Below, in pieces: positions 60,494 to 63,256 of a stretch of 63,256 bases of DNA. The DNA is from an uncultured Acidimicrobiales bacterium. GTDB taxonomy: Bacteria; Actinomycetota; Acidimicrobiia; Acidimicrobiales; SZUA-35. The stretch covers positions 1 to 63,256 of the forward strand of contig CALHCB010000056.1 of assembly GCA_937930695.1 (NCBI GenBank), written 5' to 3'. The translations under genes and the position numbers were made by a program. Each line of letters starts with the position of its first letter. Within the stretch, counting starts at the first letter, position 1. The notes under the pieces were generated by a model, which saw only the letters and a list, made by a program, of their open reading frames with translations, had not been told where the DNA came from and ran no database searches.

Positions 60494-61300
60494 ATGACGT
60501 GGCCCATCAGAAATCACCGGCTCACCTGTGAACGATCCGGCGTTCGGCATCTTGTGCAGGTAGCGACGCCAACCCGGTACGAAGACAAGCCAGATGCGGC
60601 GTGGCCGGTCATCGTTGTGCTCGACGGCCCATGGCTGTTCGGCACGGTCGTCGATGCGACGCGCGTCATGTCAATGGCTCGCGAGGCTCCTGAGGCCATC
60701 GTGGTCGGTATCTCCTTCGATGAGCCTGACATGGCGGAGCTGCTTCGACAGCGAGCCCGTTGGTATTCGCCGACGCAGTGGGTCCCCCCGATCGAGACCG
60801 CTCCGGCTGGAATCGAGGCCGAAGAGACAGGCCGAGCCTTAGAGCTTCGAGACTTCATCGAACACCAGGTGCTTCCTCTGGTCGAAGCCGGGCATCGGTG
60901 TACCGACGAGCGATGGCTGGTTGGCCACAGCTTCAGCGCGTTGTGCGGGGTCCGAATTCTGCTCGATCGAGCCCAACTCTTTGATCGCTATCTGCTCGCG
61001 AGTCCCAGCATTTGGTGGCACGACAAGGCAATGCTCCAGATTGAGCAAGCCGCCGCAGCGGTCAGCGACGATCTGGCGGCGCAGGTCTTCATCACGGTTG
61101 GCGAGGAAGAGTGGTCCGAAGAGCCATACAACATGTTGGCCAACGCACAACTACTGATGAATCAACTGGAATCGCGGGGCTATCCCGGGCTCTCCACCAC
61201 GCTCGAGGTGTGTGCGAAGACGGGTCACAACTCGAGCATTGGCGCCGCCGTCAGCTTGGGTTTGCGATCGCTTCTGGCGCTGAGTGATTCGTCCGGATGA
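60494..61300 (+). CDS. alpha/beta hydrolase, esterase D/Fes-like
   Basis: A 268-aa putative esterase. The nucleophile elbow is VGHSFSAL (GxSxS variant) and the catalytic His is in KTGHNSSIG; SPSIWWHD is typical of the IroE/Fes-like esterase family. No signal peptide. It begins 3 nt after the crotonase stop, so the two are probably co-transcribed; a CoA-thioester-related role is possible. Confidence 0.85.
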   Translation: MTWPIRNHRLTCERSGVRHLVQVATPTRYEDKPDAAWPVIVVLDGPWLFGTVVDATRVMSMAREAPEAIVVGISFDEPDMAELLRQRARWYSPTQWVPPIETAPAGIEAEETGRALELRDFIEHQVLPLVEAGHRCTDERWLVGHSFSALCGVRILLDRAQLFDRYLLASPSIWWHDKAMLQIEQAAAAVSDDLAAQVFITVGEEEWSEEPYNMLANAQLLMNQLESRGYPGLSTTLEVCAKTGHNSSIGAAVSLGLRSLLALSDSSG

Positions 61301-61350
61301 ACCGGCACGGGCACAGGGAATAACCGAGTCGATCTCCTCGTGGTGCGTTC

Positions 61351-61356
61351 TACGCT
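61351..61356 (+). promoter_or_regulatory. -10 element TACGCT before MFS gene
   Basis: TACGCT, 6 nt (gcacgg), GTG 61363: leaderless arrangement. Confidence 0.5.
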
Positions 61357-61362
61357 GCACGG

Positions 61363-62559
61363 GTGTCTCAATCCCGCTCCTCGATCTGGCTCTTCGGTGC
61401 TCTCTCAGCCTGCCTTTCAGCCGGCTACGGGGTGCTGTTCACCGTCGTCGGTGACTTCCGCACCGAGTACAACGTTGGCGAAACGGCGATCGGCCTGGTC
61501 ATCAGCATCGGGTTCCTCTCGGCGTTCGTCGGCCAGCTCTTCATTGCCCCGATAGCGGATCGCGGTCGCGCCCGCCAACTCGTCATCTTGGGAACGGTTC
61601 TGAACGTGGTCGGGCTTTTGGCGATGGCGTTCGCCGGCAGCTTTTGGATCGTGCTTGTCGGCCGGATCATCTCGGGGCTCGGGATCGGTGCAGCCAATCC
61701 TGCGATCCGAAGAATCGTGATCCTGGCCGATCCGAAGAATCTCGGCCGCAATCTGGGTTTGCTACTTTCGGCGGATGTTTTCGGCTTTGCACTCGGACCG
61801 GCGATTTCCGCCGTACTCGTCGGCCCGCTCGGACTGCCAGCACCGTTCATCGTCGTTGCCCTCGCAAGCGCACTCATTGTTCCCTTGGCCTTGCGTGTTC
61901 GAGTCGCCGAGAGCGACGATCTGACGAAGAATCCTCTTGCGCTCGACCTGCTCAAGTCCAAACCGGTTGCCGGCGCGGTGCTCATGGGGGCCACAGCATT
62001 TTTGATGATCGGCGCGTTTGATGTGCTGTGGGATGTCGTTCATGAAGACCTCGGCACGCGTCCGTGGATGGCGAACCTTGGCATCACACTTTTCGCCCTT
62101 CCCCTCGTGCTTTTGGGCCCGTTCGGCGGAGCGCTCGCCCAGCGCATCGGCCCATTCCGCATCGGGGGAACCGGTCTGTTCGTGGCGGCCATCTTCATGT
62201 TTGCGTATGGCTGGGTTCCGAGCGGCACGTGGATCTTCGCAATAGCGATGGGCCATGCACTCACCGATGGTTTGACGATCGCGTCGTCTGGCGTCGCAGT
62301 CGGCATGACCACTCCTGAGCACCGCCAGGCCGGCGCCCAAGGGCTTATCGGCGCAGCCCAGGCGATCTTTGCTGCGATCACCGCCTTGGTGATTGGTGGT
62401 GTCTACGAGGGGTTCGGTCGGGCCGCGGCCTACAGCACAGCGGCTGCTGCCATGGTGATCTGCACAACTGGTGCCCTGTGGCTCTCGCGAGAGATCTGGC
62501 GCGGCAGCGGTCGCTCGGGAGAGTCATTCGTGGCTGTGAGTACTGGGGAAATGAGCTGA
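61363..62559 (+). CDS. MFS transporter
   Basis: A 398-aa permease with about 12 membrane helices. IADRGRARQLVILG is the helix 2-3 loop and GRIISGLGIGAANPAIRR the helix 4 region. Substrate unknown. GTG start is fixed by the -10 spacing. Confidence 0.85.
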   Translation: MSQSRSSIWLFGALSACLSAGYGVLFTVVGDFRTEYNVGETAIGLVISIGFLSAFVGQLFIAPIADRGRARQLVILGTVLNVVGLLAMAFAGSFWIVLVGRIISGLGIGAANPAIRRIVILADPKNLGRNLGLLLSADVFGFALGPAISAVLVGPLGLPAPFIVVALASALIVPLALRVRVAESDDLTKNPLALDLLKSKPVAGAVLMGATAFLMIGAFDVLWDVVHEDLGTRPWMANLGITLFALPLVLLGPFGGALAQRIGPFRIGGTGLFVAAIFMFAYGWVPSGTWIFAIAMGHALTDGLTIASSGVAVGMTTPEHRQAGAQGLIGAAQAIFAAITALVIGGVYEGFGRAAAYSTAAAAMVICTTGALWLSREIWRGSGRSGESFVAVSTGEMS

Positions 62560-62607
62560 CTGAACAAGGTTTGTGACGCGATGTTCGACGATCGAGCTCC
62601 GAGGTCC

Positions 62608-62613
62608 TAGCGT
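62608..62613 (+). promoter_or_regulatory. -10 element TAGCGT before the selenoprotein gene
   Basis: TAGCGT, 6 nt (tgcggc), ATG 62620. Confidence 0.5.
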
Positions 62614-62619
62614 TGCGGC

Positions 62620-63219
62620 ATGCCATGGATCGAGGTCGTGCCCGATGATGAATGGGACGGCGAGTTGGGATCCCTTCATGACCAAGTCGTTGATCCTGTC
62701 GTCGGAAAAGTCGATCACATCATGGCGATTCACTCGCTGAATCCCCGGGCCTTGGCGGCTCACGATGCGGTCTACCGATCGGCGATGAGTGGGACGAAGA
62801 CCCTTCGCAAGGTCGAGCGGGAACTCATCGCCTACGTGGTCAGCCTCGAGAATCACTGCCACTATTGAATGGTGCACCACCGGCGCGGTCTGCGCCGGCT
62901 TCTCAAAGACGATGACCTCCTCGCAGCAATCGATGCTGGCTGGCGGACGGCGCCACTTTCTGCACAACGAAACGCCATGCTCACATATGCGATCAAGCTC
63001 ACGAATGAACCGGGTGAGATGATCGAGAACGACGTTGTCACGCTTCGGGAAGCGGGATTCACCGACCGGGACATTCTCGACATCGTCGAGGTCACGGCGT
63101 ATTACGCCTACGTCAATCGGATCGCAGATGGCTTGGGCGTCACTGTCGAGTCCTGGTCAGAGGAAGAGGAAGAGACGACGGCAAACGACTTCGCGGCGGG
63201 GATGAGTTCTACGGACTGA
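62620..63219 (+). CDS. AhpD-like peroxidase-related selenoprotein (in-frame TGA at 62866-62868)
   Basis: A carboxymuconolactone decarboxylase/AhpD-fold protein, 199 aa if TGA codon 83 is read as selenocysteine. Both halves are in the same frame and together match the full peroxidase-related family: N-half VPDDEWDGEL, HSLNPRALAAH, KVERELIAYVVSLENHCHY; C-half VHHRRGLRRLL, WRTAPLSAQRNAML, REAGFTDRDILDIVEVTAYYAYVNRIADGLGV. Relatives have CHYC-x3-H; here C80-H81-Y82-TGA-M-V-H-H gives a CxxU redox motif with His87 conserved. A SECIS-like hairpin begins 11 nt after the TGA. Standard annotation would split it into an 82-aa and a 116-aa gene. Confidence 0.85.
62880..62898 (+). promoter_or_regulatory. 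bacterial SECIS element (candidate)
   Basis: CCGGCGC (62880-62886) and GCGCCGG (62892-62898) form a perfect 7-bp stem around loop GGTCT. It starts 11 nt after the TGA. The E. coli fdhF SECIS has the same 11-nt spacing as I recall it and an AGGUCU loop, so the GGUCU bases bound by SelB are matched. Confidence 0.8.
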
Positions 63220-63256
63220 GCGGAACGCTGAGTTCGGTGTCTTCAACGACGATGCC
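63209..63256 (-). CDS. possible 3' end of a reverse-strand gene, cut by window edge
   Basis: The minus strand reads GIVVEDTELSVPLSP then TAG (63211-63209). It would overlap the end of the selenoprotein gene by 11 bp. Only 15 codons are visible, so this is tentative. Confidence 0.3.
   Translation of the reverse strand, partial: GIVVEDTELSVPLSP

Noticed and set aside
62866-62868. TGA read as a disabling stop, leaving two small genes or a pseudogene
   Set aside because: Both halves keep all family motifs in the same frame, the TGA sits at a catalytic Cys, and a SECIS-like hairpin follows at the right distance; a random nonsense mutation would not be expected to match all three.

Overview
The window is high-GC, gene-dense actinobacterial chromosome. 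A complete Pup-proteasome system (mpa, dop, pup, prcB, prcA, pafA, pafBC) and a mycobacterial-type pgsA-gcvH-garA-merR-DUF151-merR cluster place it in Actinobacteria. Crotonases, an acyl-CoA synthetase, a long two-domain ThyX-like protein and a selenoprotein suggest a deep lineage such as Acidimicrobiia (inference). No phage or insertion sequence was seen, and no gene-free stretch exceeds 300 bases.

Layout. 1-5.3 kb: end of der, then a signalling set (SpoIIE phosphatase, membrane zinc-ribbon protein, histidine kinase, RsbW-like ATPase). 5.3-12.4 kb: tRNA-Pro(GGG), SRAP protein, then the overlapping chain DUF2079-pgsA-gcvH-FHA-MerR-DUF151, a phosphotransferase and a second MerR. 12.4-17.7 kb: class II aldolase, diguanylate cyclase, histidine phosphatase, S9 oligopeptidase. 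17.8-29.6 kb: proteasome region, interrupted by a desaturase and by reverse-strand dapD and a PAP2-like gene. 29.6-37.4 kb: lepB, a reverse-strand module (GDPD, 25-codon His/Met repeat ORF, RNase Sa-like ribonuclease, barstar), then tatB-tatC-helY. 37.5-50.6 kb: ThyX-like double-domain protein, LysM transglycosylase, acidic and lysine-rich proteins, crotonase, RNA-binding-like protein, tyrosine recombinase, AAA ATPase with a coupled 58-aa zinc ribbon, MFS transporter, SGNH-like pseudoenzyme. 50.7-63.3 kb: acyl-CoA synthetase, FIST sensor coupled to a GGDEF-EAL enzyme, HDAC-like deacetylase, two crotonases, RTX-repeat protein, esterase, MFS transporter, and at 62620-63219 an AhpD-like gene whose in-frame TGA lies at the second Cys of CxxC and is followed by a bacterial-type SECIS hairpin.

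Two gene-expression patterns recur. Co-directional genes often overlap by ATGA, GTGA or TGATG. Genes that begin a transcription unit often carry TANNNT 6-8 nt before the start codon with no Shine-Dalgarno, as expected for leaderless mRNAs. The most notable items are the candidate selenoprotein with its SECIS, the 25-codon repeat ORF bridging two genes with ATGA overlaps at both ends, the ribonuclease/barstar pair, the unresolved mpa start, and short tandem duplications that span stop codons.
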